A stretch of 64,000 bases of DNA from Acetobacteraceae bacterium ESL0709 (GTDB lineage Bacteria; Pseudomonadota; Alphaproteobacteria; Acetobacterales; Acetobacteraceae). This document shows, piece after piece, positions 1 to 9,885 of this stretch. A program made the position numbers and the translations under genes. The notes beneath the pieces were generated by a model that did no database searches, was not told the origin of the DNA, and saw nothing but the letters and a program-made list of their open reading frames with translations. Numbering within the stretch: position 1 is the stretch's first letter; each line of letters begins with the position of its first letter. The stretch is taken from assembly GCA_029433415.1 (NCBI GenBank), contig JAQTIA010000003.1:1206501-1270500 (forward strand), given 5' to 3'.

Positions 1-977
1 CCGAAAATACGAACAGGCTCACCTGCCGTAAATGTACCCTCAACAGTGAGTATGCCTGAAGGAAGGAGGGAACCGCCCTGACTAAGGGCCTTTACCGCTC
101 CGTCATCAATAATCAGACGGTTATGCTGTTTCAGAGCCCCCAGAATCCATTTCTGCCGGGCCTTCACCGTCTGCTTTTCTGGCAGGAACCAGCTACAGCG
201 TCCCCCCTCCAGCAAAGCCTTGAGCGGATGCATAATTGTACCTTTGGCAATCGCCATGGCACATCCTGACTGTGTAGCAATAGATGCAGCTACAAGCTTG
301 GTTCTCATACCGCCTGAAGAATAACCGGGAGGGGGCTCACCCCCCATCGCTTCAATCTCTGGCGTCAGACACTTAATAATCGGGATATGACTGGCTGTCT
401 CATCAAGACGCGGATCTGCCGTATAGAGCCCATCAATATCAGAAAGAAGTACAAGCTGATCCGCTCCAATCATCTGTGCCACACGCGCTGCCAGACGATC
501 ATTATCCCCAAAGCGTATTTCATAAGTCGAGATTGTGTCATTTTCATTAACCACAGGCACACATCCCAGCTGTTCCAGCGCCTCAAATGTATCACGTGCC
601 CTGAGATAACGCTGTCTGTCTTCCGTATCATCGGCGGTAAACAAAATCTGCGATGCCACAAGCCCCTGCTGGGCCAGAACGTCTCTCCAGCATTGCGCCA
701 GAATCATCTGCCCTACTGAAGCAGCCGCCTGTTTCTCGGCCACTGTCAACGTTCCTGCAACTAGGCCCAATTGCCGGCGCGCCAGAGCAATAGCCCCTGA
801 AGAAACGATCACAACAGACACACCCTTCTTACACAAAAAGGCAATATCTGCCGCAACACTCTGCATCCACTCAAGACGGGGACATGCTCGTTCTGTATCA
901 GCGATCAACGCGCTGCCAATCTTGATGACAAGGCGCTTGGCACAAAGCAGGGACAGCGCACTCTGAGAGGTGATCAT
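1..977 (-). CDS. proB: Glutamate 5-kinase (partial, C-terminus off the window)
   Basis: Phosphorylates glutamate to gamma-glutamyl phosphate, the first step of proline synthesis, in the cytoplasm. Starts at ATG 977 (MITSQSALS). The amino-acid kinase fold is clear: KIGSALIAD near the N-terminus, VVIVSSGAIALARRQLG, then NENDTIS followed by FGDNDRLAARVAQ and LLSDIDGLYTADPR. After the kinase domain the chain continues into what looks like a PUA domain and is cut by position 1, so the last residues are missing. The upstream neighbour on this strand would lie before it only across the 248-bp gap that separates it from a divergent dehydrogenase operon. Family identity is firm; the missing end cannot be judged. 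Confidence 0.95.
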   Translation of the reverse strand, partial: MITSQSALSLLCAKRLVIKIGSALIADTERACPRLEWMQSVAADIAFLCKKGVSVVIVSSGAIALARRQLGLVAGTLTVAEKQAAASVGQMILAQCWRDVLAQQGLVASQILFTADDTEDRQRYLRARDTFEALEQLGCVPVVNENDTISTYEIRFGDNDRLAARVAQMIGADQLVLLSDIDGLYTADPRLDETASHIPIIKCLTPEIEAMGGEPPPGYSSGGMRTKLVAASIATQSGCAMAIAKGTIMHPLKALLEGGRCSWFLPEKQTVKARQKWILGALKQHNRLIIDDGAVKALSQGGSLLPSGILTVEGTFTAGEPVRIF

Positions 978-1225
978 AAAATACCCCTTAAAAAGATATA
1001 ACGAGACAATTCCTTAAAAGACCGTAACAGTCTCTTCCTTGATTGACCAGATATAACGCCTGGATATTTATTATTAATTAATTGGTTATCATATCATAGG
1101 CTCACAGTCTTTTGAGATCATACAAATATTTTAGATAGTTTCCGCGACCCGAATATCCTTTTATAAGATCTATTAGGACGATATGGGTTACGTTATGAAT
1201 TTACTAACAGGAAGTCTTTTCCCTA
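978..1225. other. Divergent intergenic region proB / dehydrogenase operon
   Basis: AT-rich spacer holding the promoters of two divergently oriented units. A run of TTATTAATTAATTGG around 1070-1085 is notable, but I could not identify a specific operator. AGGAAG at 1209-1214 is the ribosome binding site for the gene that starts at 1226. Confidence 0.5.
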
Positions 1226-1801
1226 ATGCACGATGAACACCTTACAAAAAAGGATTCTTCTCTCTCATTCCTCATGGGCACTGTTTCACGTCGCCATTTT
1301 ATCCTGAGTTCGTCTTCTGTTATCGCTTTTTCAGCCTTTATCTTTCTGCACCGCATAAAAACAGCACAAGCAGGACATAGTGCTACTCTGGATACATCAA
1401 CAATTCATTATCTGTCTGAACTCCTTACCGCCAAGACGATTGATCCTTCTCTCGCCACACGCGCAGGACAGGCCATTACGCGCACGGATCCGTCTTTCCC
1501 TGCTCACATTACGGCCCTGAAACAATTTCTGGAATTACACAATATTACTGATATTGAAGCGCTGAAAAGCAATCCCGGTTTTGAGGGAGAGATAAAAACG
1601 GCTGCCCAGAAACTGATTTCTGCCTTGTACCTGGGGTATGCAGGCCAACCTGTTATGCTTTCCTCAGACGATAATGTCGAATTCGTAACATACCGTGAAG
1701 CTCTCACATATCGTCTAACCAAAGACTATACTCCCGTGCCCAGTTATTCACGCGAAACGACAGGTTACTGGGCATCTCTCCCCGAAAAAGCCAGAAACTA
1801 G
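1226..1801 (+). CDS. FAD-dependent sugar/polyol dehydrogenase, small subunit
   Basis: Small subunit of a membrane-bound FAD-cytochrome c dehydrogenase of the sorbitol/gluconate 2-dehydrogenase family. These subunits help export the flavin subunit, which itself has no signal. A twin-arginine signal is visible (SRRHFILSS, residues ~20-28, then a hydrophobic stretch to ~42 and QA-GHS). 191 residues. ATG 1226 has AGGAAG upstream at 11 bases; ATG 1274 (MGTVSRRHF) is an alternative that keeps the whole Tat signal. It is followed after 45 bases by the flavin subunit and then the cytochrome subunit, the usual small-large-cytochrome order. The substrate cannot be told from sequence. Confidence 0.85.
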   Translation: MHDEHLTKKDSSLSFLMGTVSRRHFILSSSSVIAFSAFIFLHRIKTAQAGHSATLDTSTIHYLSELLTAKTIDPSLATRAGQAITRTDPSFPAHITALKQFLELHNITDIEALKSNPGFEGEIKTAAQKLISALYLGYAGQPVMLSSDDNVEFVTYREALTYRLTKDYTPVPSYSRETTGYWASLPEKARN

Positions 1802-1846
1802 AATCCTGTCTTTATTAATGATCTCTTACCGGGAAAGACCGTAATT

Positions 1847-3439
1847 ATGGCCAAAGAGTATGATGCAGATGTCATCATTGTCGGCTCCGGCGTTTGTGGT
1901 GCCAATGTCGCCAATGAGCTGGCTAAAAAAGGCAAATCTGTCATCCTTCTAGAGGCAGGTCCCAATCTGCCCAGATGGAAAATTCTTGAAAACTTCCGCA
2001 CATCAGGCAGACATTATGACCGTAATAATGCCTATCCCAATAATCCATGGGCACCGACCAGCAATAAGCCAGGCTATATTGTCAATACCGGGGAATTCCG
2101 GGAGCAACCGGGCCTTTTGAAACTTGTGGGCGGGACAACATGGCACTGGGGCGGAGCCACATGGCGTTACATTCCCAATGATTTCAGGATCAAGACACTC
2201 TATGGTGTCGGGCGTGACTGGCCTATAGGTTACGACGATCTGGAACCTTATTATTGCAGAGCAGAATACGCCCTCGGCGTAGCAGGCTCAGATACGGAAG
2301 ACCAGTCTGGCCAGCATCCGGGAGAGGCCTATCCCCGGCGCTCCCAACCCTATCCTATTGATACGGAAGAGCTGATCTACAGCAACACCCTTCTGAAAGA
2401 AGCTCTCATCCCCCACGGTCATAGCGTAGTACATGAACCAACAGTGCGCATTCATAAACCATATGATGGCCGTCCTGCCTGCCAAGGCAATAATAACTGC
2501 GATCAGGTTTGCCCCATCGGCACGCTTTATAATGGCTCTGTCAGTGCTGATCATGCCGTCCGCAACGGTGCAAAACTCATCACGGAAGCCGTTGTTCACA
2601 AAATTACAAAAGGAGAAGGAAACAAAATCAAATCCATCAGCTACCTTACACCTTCCCGCGAAGAACACACTTTAACGGCACGTTACTTTGTGCTGGCAGC
2701 CCACAGTTTCGAGACAGCAAAATTGATGTTGATGAATAACATCGGCAATTCATCGGATATGGTTGGCCGCAACCTGATGGATCATGTTGGTCTCAGCCTT
2801 TTCTTTCTGGCCCCTCAACCTGTCTGGAGCGGAAGGGGACCTGTACAGCAGGAAACTATCATGACCTCACGTGATGGTGCTTTCCGCGCCCGTTATTCCG
2901 CCAACAAGCACCAGCTTGCCAATAATAATCCCCAGATTGACATTGCCCGCCAGGCACTCGAAGAAGGGCTGATGGGTAAGGAACTTGACGAGCGCATCAT
3001 GGACTGGTCCGCACGTATGATGAACATCTATAGCTTCCTTGAACCCCTGCCCGATCCCGCCAACAGGGTACAGCCCAATCCAGACTGGAAAGATGCTCTG
3101 GGACTGCCTGGATTGAAAGTTCACTTCACCATCAGCGACTATGTCAAACAGGGTGCTGATCGTATCCGGGAAGAATATAAGAACATTACCCGCCTGATGA
3201 ATGGCAAGATTGTACGCATCACAGATGAATTCGAAAACCATGATCATCTGATGGGCACCATGATTATGGGCACGGATGCTTCTGATTCTGTTGTCAATCA
3301 TGAAGGGCGCAGCTTTGACCACCCCAACCTCTTTATTGCCTCGGCCGGCGTCATTCCGGCAGCTGGCGTCATCAACCCGACCCTGACAGCCGCTGCTATG
3401 GCCATCCGTTCTGCCGACATTATCGCCAGGGAGGTTTGA
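1847..3439 (+). CDS. GMC-family flavin subunit of membrane-bound dehydrogenase
   Basis: Catalytic FAD subunit that oxidises a sugar, polyol or sugar acid in the periplasm and passes electrons to the cytochrome subunit. 530 residues. The Rossmann FAD motif VGSGVCGANVANEL is at residues 12-25 and GGTTWHWGG at 95-103. A cysteine cluster C212-x5-C218-x3-C222 matches the three ligands of the 3Fe-4S cluster known in the FAD glucose dehydrogenase family. The C-terminal GMC active-site region reads DHLMGTMIMG then NPTLTAAAMA. There is no signal peptide of its own, consistent with Tat hitch-hiking on the small subunit. It could be sorbitol, gluconate or 2-ketogluconate dehydrogenase; family certain, substrate open. 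Confidence 0.93.
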   Translation: MAKEYDADVIIVGSGVCGANVANELAKKGKSVILLEAGPNLPRWKILENFRTSGRHYDRNNAYPNNPWAPTSNKPGYIVNTGEFREQPGLLKLVGGTTWHWGGATWRYIPNDFRIKTLYGVGRDWPIGYDDLEPYYCRAEYALGVAGSDTEDQSGQHPGEAYPRRSQPYPIDTEELIYSNTLLKEALIPHGHSVVHEPTVRIHKPYDGRPACQGNNNCDQVCPIGTLYNGSVSADHAVRNGAKLITEAVVHKITKGEGNKIKSISYLTPSREEHTLTARYFVLAAHSFETAKLMLMNNIGNSSDMVGRNLMDHVGLSLFFLAPQPVWSGRGPVQQETIMTSRDGAFRARYSANKHQLANNNPQIDIARQALEEGLMGKELDERIMDWSARMMNIYSFLEPLPDPANRVQPNPDWKDALGLPGLKVHFTISDYVKQGADRIREEYKNITRLMNGKIVRITDEFENHDHLMGTMIMGTDASDSVVNHEGRSFDHPNLFIASAGVIPAAGVINPTLTAAAMAIRSADIIAREV

Positions 3440-4912
3440 ATGAAACAGAGACGGATCGCTCTAACGGTACTTCTACTTCTTCCGCCAGCATTTACGGCAC
3501 CCTCCCTCATGGCCCAGCCTGCTTCCATAGCTGAAGCGCAGAGTGAACCGGAAACGGATCTGCTTGCCAAAGGCGCCTATCTGGCTCGTGTCGGAGACTG
3601 CGAGGCTTGCCATACTGTTGCTGGTCACAAACCCTATACAGGCGGTTATATATTCCACCTGCCTATGGGCGATATCGTCTCAGGCAATATTACGCCTTCA
3701 GTTCGCTATGGTATCGGCTCCTGGTCAGAAAAGGATTTCGCCAGAGCTATCAGAAAAGGTGTACTCCCTGATGGACGCCACCTCTATCCAGCAATGCCGT
3801 ACACCTCTTATGCGCTGATTACGGATGAAGACATTCATGCTCTTTATGTCTATTTCCGCCACGTCACAGCTGTAGATGAAACACCCTCTCAGAAATCTGC
3901 CCTGAAATTTCCGTTCAACCTGCCTGGCCTGATGACAGGCTGGAACCTGCTCAACGCCAGACAACACCCTTTCACGCCTGACCCTGGACTGGATGAGCAA
4001 CAGAATCGCGGGAAATACCTGGCCAAAGGGCTGGCCCATTGTTCGACCTGCCACACGCCACGTACGCAGATACTGGGCGAGAATATGAACCAGTATCTCG
4101 CCGGCACCTACGTCCAGAACTGGCACGCTCCCAATATTACCTCCGATCCCATTAGCGGCCTTGGGCGCTGGAGCAACGATGAGCTGGCAGCCTACCTCAA
4201 AACAGGCCACGCAGACGGCAAGGCCCAGGCTGGCGGCCCCATGGCTGAAGCCGTAGAACAAAGTTTTCACTATCTGAGCAATCGGGATATTGAGGCCATC
4301 GTCGCCTATTTACGGACCGTACCCCCCATCCGCGTTCAAGGGCAAAAAAGCCCTGCATGGGCCGTCACGGAACCCGCCAGAGCAGAACACTGGGAAGTCA
4401 TCGAAGCTGGACAGGGCAAAGCCGACCAATCTGATTACAGGAACACCACCACAACCGAAGGAGCCACCCTTTATAATACCAACTGCGCCTCCTGCCACGG
4501 CATCAGTGGAGAAGGAAGCAAGGACCATATCTTCCCGTCCCTGACGCAGAATAGCGCAGTCGGAAGCCATGACCCGACCAATCTGGTCATGGCCATAAGC
4601 GACGGTATCCACCGCCAGGATATCGATTATCGCACTGTCATGCCAGCCTTCAGTCGAGACAATCAGGCCATACATAACTGGCTAACTCCAGCACAGATTG
4701 CTTCCGTCGCCAATTATGTAACCACCCGCTTCGGCAAGGAAAATGCCAATCTTACCGCCGCTGAGGTAACTCATATCACCTCAAGAACCGAAAATGACGT
4801 CCCTTTCGTGGTTCGTAACGCTGCTCTACTGACTATCAGTGCCCTGCTTGTCGGACTCGTGTCCCTCGCGTGCTTGATAAGATGGATTGTACGGCATTCG
4901 CGTTCACCCTGA
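3440..4912 (+). CDS. Triheme cytochrome c subunit of membrane-bound dehydrogenase
   Basis: Electron-transfer subunit that links the flavin subunit to ubiquinone at the periplasmic face of the inner membrane. 490 residues: a Sec signal peptide (residues 1-25, ending SLMAQ), three CxxCH haem sites at C54-H58 (CEACH), C201-H205 (CSTCH) and C349-H353 (CASCH), and a C-terminal hydrophobic segment (~465-485) that would anchor it. The start codon abuts the stop of the flavin subunit with no spacer, so the two are translationally coupled. Length and three-haem layout are typical of the alcohol/sorbitol/gluconate dehydrogenase cytochrome subunits of acetic acid bacteria. Confidence 0.94.
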   Translation: MKQRRIALTVLLLLPPAFTAPSLMAQPASIAEAQSEPETDLLAKGAYLARVGDCEACHTVAGHKPYTGGYIFHLPMGDIVSGNITPSVRYGIGSWSEKDFARAIRKGVLPDGRHLYPAMPYTSYALITDEDIHALYVYFRHVTAVDETPSQKSALKFPFNLPGLMTGWNLLNARQHPFTPDPGLDEQQNRGKYLAKGLAHCSTCHTPRTQILGENMNQYLAGTYVQNWHAPNITSDPISGLGRWSNDELAAYLKTGHADGKAQAGGPMAEAVEQSFHYLSNRDIEAIVAYLRTVPPIRVQGQKSPAWAVTEPARAEHWEVIEAGQGKADQSDYRNTTTTEGATLYNTNCASCHGISGEGSKDHIFPSLTQNSAVGSHDPTNLVMAISDGIHRQDIDYRTVMPAFSRDNQAIHNWLTPAQIASVANYVTTRFGKENANLTAAEVTHITSRTENDVPFVVRNAALLTISALLVGLVSLACLIRWIVRHSRSP

Positions 4913-4970
4913 AGAAGAAGTGACTTCCAATATCTTTGCCAACTCTCCCGCCTTAATAAAACTAGGCATG

Positions 4971-5767
4971 CTAGCAAAAAGAAAAAAGTCTTATCCTGTC
5001 TGAATATTTTATGTAGAGCACGGCTATGAAAGACGAGACTGTTTTTTCATAGAGTGTTGCCACCGCTCTCCATTGCTTGAGCCTCGCCCACAGATTTTCC
5101 ACCAGATGTCTATTTCTGTATGCCCATTATGGGTAGTAGAAAGGGAATCGCCGTCGTTTTGAAGGAATAACAAGGATACACCCGTGCTGTTGAAGTATTT
5201 TTCTGAATTTATATGAGGCATATCCTCTGTCACAAAGCAGATAGGTTGGAAACCGGGGCAATTGATCAAAAAGGGCACAGGCCTGCGGCAATCCATGAGC
5301 TTAGCCAAGAGAGAGGGTAAAAGCCAAAGCTTTCCCGTGCCTCCCATCAGACACTACGCAAACTTTCGATCCGACCCCACCACGTGAGCGGCCAAGGCCC
5401 TGACACGCGCCTGATCGCTTTCTGTTCCCCGCCCTTTTTTTGCGACCCCAGCTGCTTTTTGGTAGGCACGTATGACAGTTCCGTCAAAACAAACCATGCC
5501 CAAGGCTGGATCAGTTTCGTCGAGTTGATGGAAAAGCTTCTGCCACACCCCCCATTTCGACCAGAGGATAAACGGCTGGGCAGCCAGCCACCAAGACCGC
5601 AGCTCCGAAGGAATTGCACGCCATTTCGTGCCATTTTAATGACGCCAGAAAATGGCTGAAATAGTTCGTCTCAGATAATCTGGAACTCTCCCGCCTTTGG
5701 GGTAATACCCTTCCATCAAGGGAGCGAGGCGGAGCCATATTCCGTCAGAAATTACGCTTTCCATCAT
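4971..5767 (-). pseudogene. Degenerate IS5-type transposase
   Basis: Remnant of a DDE transposase, broken by frameshifts and stops. Reading from ATG 5767 gives MESVISDGIWLRLAPL, the usual IS5/IS1031-type opening. A stop and a frame change follow near 5635. The next block (WQKLFHQLDETDPALGMVCFDGTVIRAYQKA, around 5450-5560) holds the first catalytic Asp region (FDGT). A stop near 5354 breaks it again, and the remaining pieces (CDRGYASYKFR-like, then a tail ending at TAG 4971) occupy shifted frames. I could not find convincing terminal inverted repeats, so the exact element ends are unknown. It lies between the dehydrogenase operon and a penicillin-binding protein. Confidence 0.8.
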
Positions 5768-6124
5768 ACTCATCCCCTCCATAGGGGAGAAAAGTCAGCC
5801 TTTAAACTCTCACAGACCTTAAATCACTCACTCCCAATATGTCATAATCAGGATCATCTATCTCACATAAGTTGATATGATAAAGGCTATCTTCATATAG
5901 ACATATGTATACATTCTAAATGGCCGTTATAATCATTCGTTAACCCGCCATCCTCTGATTTTTAAGATATCAGACATCGTGTGGCCCACGTTGAGAAAAT
6001 CTAACAGAAAAGAATATTAAAAAACATTATTTTCTAGGAAATGGCATTATCGTCCTTACAGCCATATCTCTCTATTCATGCTATAAGCTTCGCCTCCCTC
6101 CTGGCCCATGTTATAGAGACAGTC
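5768..6124. other. Non-coding gap after IS remnant
   Basis: AT-rich stretch with no supported gene. It must contain the promoter of the penicillin-binding protein downstream. The part next to the transposase remnant may include the lost IS end. In-frame extension of the downstream gene into this region (to ATG 6041) is possible but gives an unconvincing N-terminus. Confidence 0.45.
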
Positions 6125-8653
6125 ATGACGCGTCCTTCCCTCCGGCCCGAACGGCCTCCTTCATCGGTTCGCAAGCCTGTTTTCCGGCGTTACAGAACCT
6201 TTCTGGCCATTATTCTCGGATTAGGCACTTTCAGCCTGGTCGGCTCTATTCTGATCGCATGGGGATTTTACACACATTTAAGCGCTGATCTTCCTAGTGT
6301 GGAAACGCTCCAGCATTATCATCCACCGGTCGTCAGCAGACTTTATACCTCTGATGACCAGCTTATGGCAGAACTCGCCCGGGAAAGACGTATCTACATC
6401 CCGATCACAGCCGTCCCTGACAAGGTCAAACGTGCTTTTATCGCGGCAGAAGACCAGAATTTCTACTCTCATGGCGGAATAGATCCTCTTGCCATCGCCC
6501 GTGCCGGTCTGACCGATCTTTTCGCCCGTCACGGCAAGAGGCCGCTTGGAGCCTCAACCATAACGCAGCAAGTCGCCAAAGTAATGCTGCTTAATAACAA
6601 TAATCTTTCCTTAACGCGTAAAATCCGAGAGGCCCTCCTGGCCTTACGCATCGAGCAGACACTTTCCAAGGAAAGGATCCTCGAGATCTACCTGAATGGC
6701 ATCTATCTGGGAAGCGGCGCCTACGGCGTCGAGGCAGCAGCCCACTCCTATTTCAACAAATCGCTTGACCAGCTGGATAATGCCGAAGCGGCTATGCTCG
6801 GCGCCCTACCAAAATCCCCGACGAAATATAACCCTTTTCTTCACCCTGATACAGCTTTGTGGCGCCGTAACTGGGTACTGGACCGCATGCAGGAAACAGG
6901 CGTTATCTCTGCCAGTGATGCGGAAACAGCCAAGAAAGAGCCTCTTGTTCCGCAGGAAAGGCGGCGTTTCGGCCCGCTCCCCACAACAGAATGGTTTTCT
7001 GAAGACGTCCGCCGCCAGCTCATTACGCAATATGGCGAGACACAGGCCCTTCAAGGGGGGCTGGAAGTCCATACCAGCCTTGATCCCTATCTCCAGAAAG
7101 TGAGTACCCATGCCCTGCGAGAAGGTCTCATGGCCTATGACCGCACACATGGCGGCTGGCGCGGCCCTGTCACTCATCTGGACGTAACGGAAGACTGGCC
7201 ACAGCAAATCAGGAAAATAACACCTCCTGCCGGTATGTTAACAGAGTGGAGACTGGCCATCGTAATACCCGGAACCACATTATCTGCAGGATGGGACGAG
7301 GACGGACAGACCCGGAAAGCGGCCATCAAGGCCGGCGATATTACATGGAGCCGGCGCACTCACCCTCTCCGTCCGGGAGATGTGGTCATGATTGAACCGA
7401 CTTCGGATGGAAGTGCAGCACTGAAACAGATTCCTGAAGTTGAAGGAGCCACCGTCACGCTCAATGCCCATACGGGACGCGTCCTGGCCATGGTCGGCGG
7501 ATGGTCTTTCAATCAGAGTCAGTTCAACCGTGCCACACAGGCCCTGCGTCAGCCCGGTTCGTCTTTCAAACCACTGGTTTATCTGGCAGCAATGGAAAAG
7601 GACATTTCCCCGTCCGAGACATTTGACGACTCCCCCATTTCTTTCGGCGACTGGCACCCCCAAAATTATGAGCATGACAACTGGGGACCAACAACATTGC
7701 ATGATGCTTTGCGCGAAAGCCGCAATCTCGTCACGATCCGCGTTGCGGCTCATCTGGGTATGGCGGCTGTTGGCGACATGGCTGTCAAGGCGGGAATGGT
7801 TGATTCCATGCCACCTTATCTGCCGGCAGCCCTTGGCGCCGTCGAAACCACAGTATTGCGCGAGGCTGCTGCCTATGCTGCCATTGCCAATGGCGGGCGC
7901 GTTGTCACGCCTACCTTCATAGATTATATTCAGGACCCTGAAGGAACCGTCCTGTGGCGCCGCGAGGGCTTCGCCATCACGACATCCGCATCTGGTGAAC
8001 TACCGCAGATAGAAGATAAACGTCCTGTACTCGCCAGCCCCCAGAGCGCCTATCAGATGACAACAATGATGCGCGATGTCATTGCCAGAGGCACAGGTGT
8101 CAGGGCAGGACTGGGCATAAAGCAACCTATTGCCGGGAAAACAGGCACCAGTCAGGATTACCGTGATGCCTGGTTCGCAGGGTTCTCTCCCGATATTGTG
8201 ACAGTCGTCTGGACAGGCTTTGATACACCGCGTTCTCTGGGACGGAATGAGACAGGTTCGCGCGTTTCAGCCCCAATCTGGAATGAAATCATGAAAGCCG
8301 CTCTTTCGAAACTGCCCGAACGTGACTTTCCTGCCCCTGAAGGCGTCATTCTTGCACGTTATAATACAGGGCGTATCATGGCCATTGACGCTTTCAAAGA
8401 CGATCAGACACCAGGTGCATCTGTTCCGCTTCATGGCTTCGGTGCTGGCACACAGCCTCTCACGGCCAATGATACAGGCGCGGACATGATCCCTGAATCA
8501 GAAGAAAATATGAACGGCCCCAATGGAAGCAGCCTGGGAGGTAACGCCGCCCTGTCACCGCCATCTGTAACGCCGACCCCTTCTGCTTCTGGTAGTAAAA
8601 ATACGCCAGAAGCTTCATCACATAGTGACATTGGCGTAGGAGGCTTGTACTAG
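6125..8653 (+). CDS. Penicillin-binding protein 1A-type (class A)
   Basis: Bifunctional peptidoglycan glycosyltransferase/transpeptidase that builds the cell wall from the inner membrane. Start chosen at ATG 6125 (MTRPSLRPE), which places a short basic cytosolic tail before the single transmembrane helix (~31-52); ATG 6041 would add 28 unlikely residues. The glycosyltransferase domain shows AEDQNFYSHGGID and GASTITQQVAK. The transpeptidase domain shows PGSSFKPLVY (SxxK), ESRN (SxN) and KTGTSQ (KTG). The Ser/Pro/Thr-rich tail of ~90 residues is probably disordered. About 842 residues, normal for PBP1A. prfB follows after 50 bases. Confidence 0.93.
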   Translation: MTRPSLRPERPPSSVRKPVFRRYRTFLAIILGLGTFSLVGSILIAWGFYTHLSADLPSVETLQHYHPPVVSRLYTSDDQLMAELARERRIYIPITAVPDKVKRAFIAAEDQNFYSHGGIDPLAIARAGLTDLFARHGKRPLGASTITQQVAKVMLLNNNNLSLTRKIREALLALRIEQTLSKERILEIYLNGIYLGSGAYGVEAAAHSYFNKSLDQLDNAEAAMLGALPKSPTKYNPFLHPDTALWRRNWVLDRMQETGVISASDAETAKKEPLVPQERRRFGPLPTTEWFSEDVRRQLITQYGETQALQGGLEVHTSLDPYLQKVSTHALREGLMAYDRTHGGWRGPVTHLDVTEDWPQQIRKITPPAGMLTEWRLAIVIPGTTLSAGWDEDGQTRKAAIKAGDITWSRRTHPLRPGDVVMIEPTSDGSAALKQIPEVEGATVTLNAHTGRVLAMVGGWSFNQSQFNRATQALRQPGSSFKPLVYLAAMEKDISPSETFDDSPISFGDWHPQNYEHDNWGPTTLHDALRESRNLVTIRVAAHLGMAAVGDMAVKAGMVDSMPPYLPAALGAVETTVLREAAAYAAIANGGRVVTPTFIDYIQDPEGTVLWRREGFAITTSASGELPQIEDKRPVLASPQSAYQMTTMMRDVIARGTGVRAGLGIKQPIAGKTGTSQDYRDAWFAGFSPDIVTVVWTGFDTPRSLGRNETGSRVSAPIWNEIMKAALSKLPERDFPAPEGVILARYNTGRIMAIDAFKDDQTPGASVPLHGFGAGTQPLTANDTGADMIPESEENMNGPNGSSLGGNAALSPPSVTPTPSASGSKNTPEASSHSDIGVGGLY

Positions 8654-8703
8654 GATCACGCTAATATCATCATTTCCCTTATTTTTGACGGAGACCTTCA
8701 TTC

Positions 8704-9835
8704 ATGTCGGCCGAGACCGAAGCCCTTTCCCAGCAGATCAAGCAGTCAGTAGAGCTGCTGAGGAGGCATCTTTGACTGGGATGTCGCCACAACACGCCTT
8801 GCCGAACTCAATCAGCGCGTAGAAGATCCTGATCTCTGGAATGATGCTGAATCTGCTCAGAAAATCATGCGGGAACGCACTTTGCTTGCCAACCAGATTG
8901 AAGGTGTCCAAAAGCTCGAAAAAGAGACGCAGGACACACTCGAACTGGTCGAACTGGCTGAAATGGAAAATGACGCCGCCCTGATTGAAGATAGCACAAA
9001 AACATTGCGTCAACTGGCTCACCAGGCCCAGCAGCGCGAAACAGAGAGTATGCTTTCGGGCGAGGCTGACGCTAATGACTGTTATCTTGAGGTCAATGCC
9101 GGAGCCGGCGGCACAGAAGCCCAGGACTGGGCCAGCATGTTGCTTCGTATGTATACGCGCTGGGCTGAACAGCATGGCTATAAGGTTTCCCTTATCGAAG
9201 AAAGTGATGGTGAACAGGCTGGTATCAAATCTGCTACTATTCTCGTCAGTGGCCCCAACGCCTATGGCTGGCTAAAGACGGAGGCAGGAGTACACCGTCT
9301 GGTGCGTATTTCGCCTTTCGACTCAGCAGCACGCCGCCATACCTCTTTCTCCTCTATATGGGTCTACCCTGTCGTTGATGATTCCATCGAAATTGAGGTC
9401 AATGACTCCGATCTGCGTGTCGACACGTTCCGAGCTTCCGGTGCAGGAGGGCAGCATATCAACAAAACGGATTCGGCCATCCGCATTACCCATATCCCCA
9501 CGGGCATTGTTGTGGCCTGCCAGACAGACCGCTCCCAGCACCGTAACCGTGCTACAGCCATGGAAATGCTGAGAGCCCGCCTTTACGAGGCTGAACTTCA
9601 GAAGCGCGAAGCAGCAGCAGCAGCAAATGAGGCCGCCAAAACCGACATTGGCTGGGGGCATCAGATCCGCTCTTACGTCTTGGCCCCTTATCAGCTGGTC
9701 AAGGATTTGCGTACCAACGTGGAAAAAGGAAACCCGGATGCCGTCCTTGATGGTGATCTGGATGACTTTATGGCCGCCGCACTGGCGCAAAGAGTCGGAG
9801 GGACGCGCTCGGAAGCCAGCGCACAGGCGCAGTAG
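8704..9835 (+). CDS. prfB: Peptide chain release factor 2 (programmed +1 frameshift)
   Basis: Terminates translation at UGA and UAA. Frame 0 runs from ATG 8704 for 23 codons to CTT, then meets UGA (8773-8775) followed by C. After a +1 shift at CTT the reading continues [10 protein letters not shown] and stays open to TAG 9833-9835. Domain motifs are intact: the anticodon-like SPF ([13 protein letters not shown]) and the peptidyl-tRNA hydrolysis GGQ ([14 protein letters not shown]). Total about 376 residues, normal for RF2. If annotated only from ATG 8867 the first ~53 residues would be lost. A good intrinsic terminator follows directly. Confidence 0.96.
8761..8776 (+). promoter_or_regulatory. 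RF2 programmed frameshift site
   Basis: AGGAGG (8761-8766), a 3-base spacer, CTT (8770-8772), then TGAC. This is the classic autoregulatory arrangement: an internal Shine-Dalgarno placed 3 bases before a slippery CUU, with the weak stop context UGAC. When RF2 is scarce, ribosomes pause at UGA and slip +1 to make more RF2. Confidence 0.95.
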
Positions 9836-9854
9836 TTTCTTTCTGTATTTTAAC

Positions 9855-9885
9855 AAAAGGCCAGTTCGTAAGGATTGGCCTTTTT
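9855..9885 (+). terminator. Intrinsic terminator after prfB
   Basis: AAAAGGCCA (9855-9863) pairs with TGGCC followed by five Ts (9876-9885), with a loop of about 12 bases. It ends the prfB transcript 20 bases after the stop codon. Confidence 0.85.

Noticed and set aside
4913-4970. Terminal inverted repeat of the IS5-type remnant (TGACTT shared by both flanks)
   Set aside because: A six-base match is not enough to define element ends.
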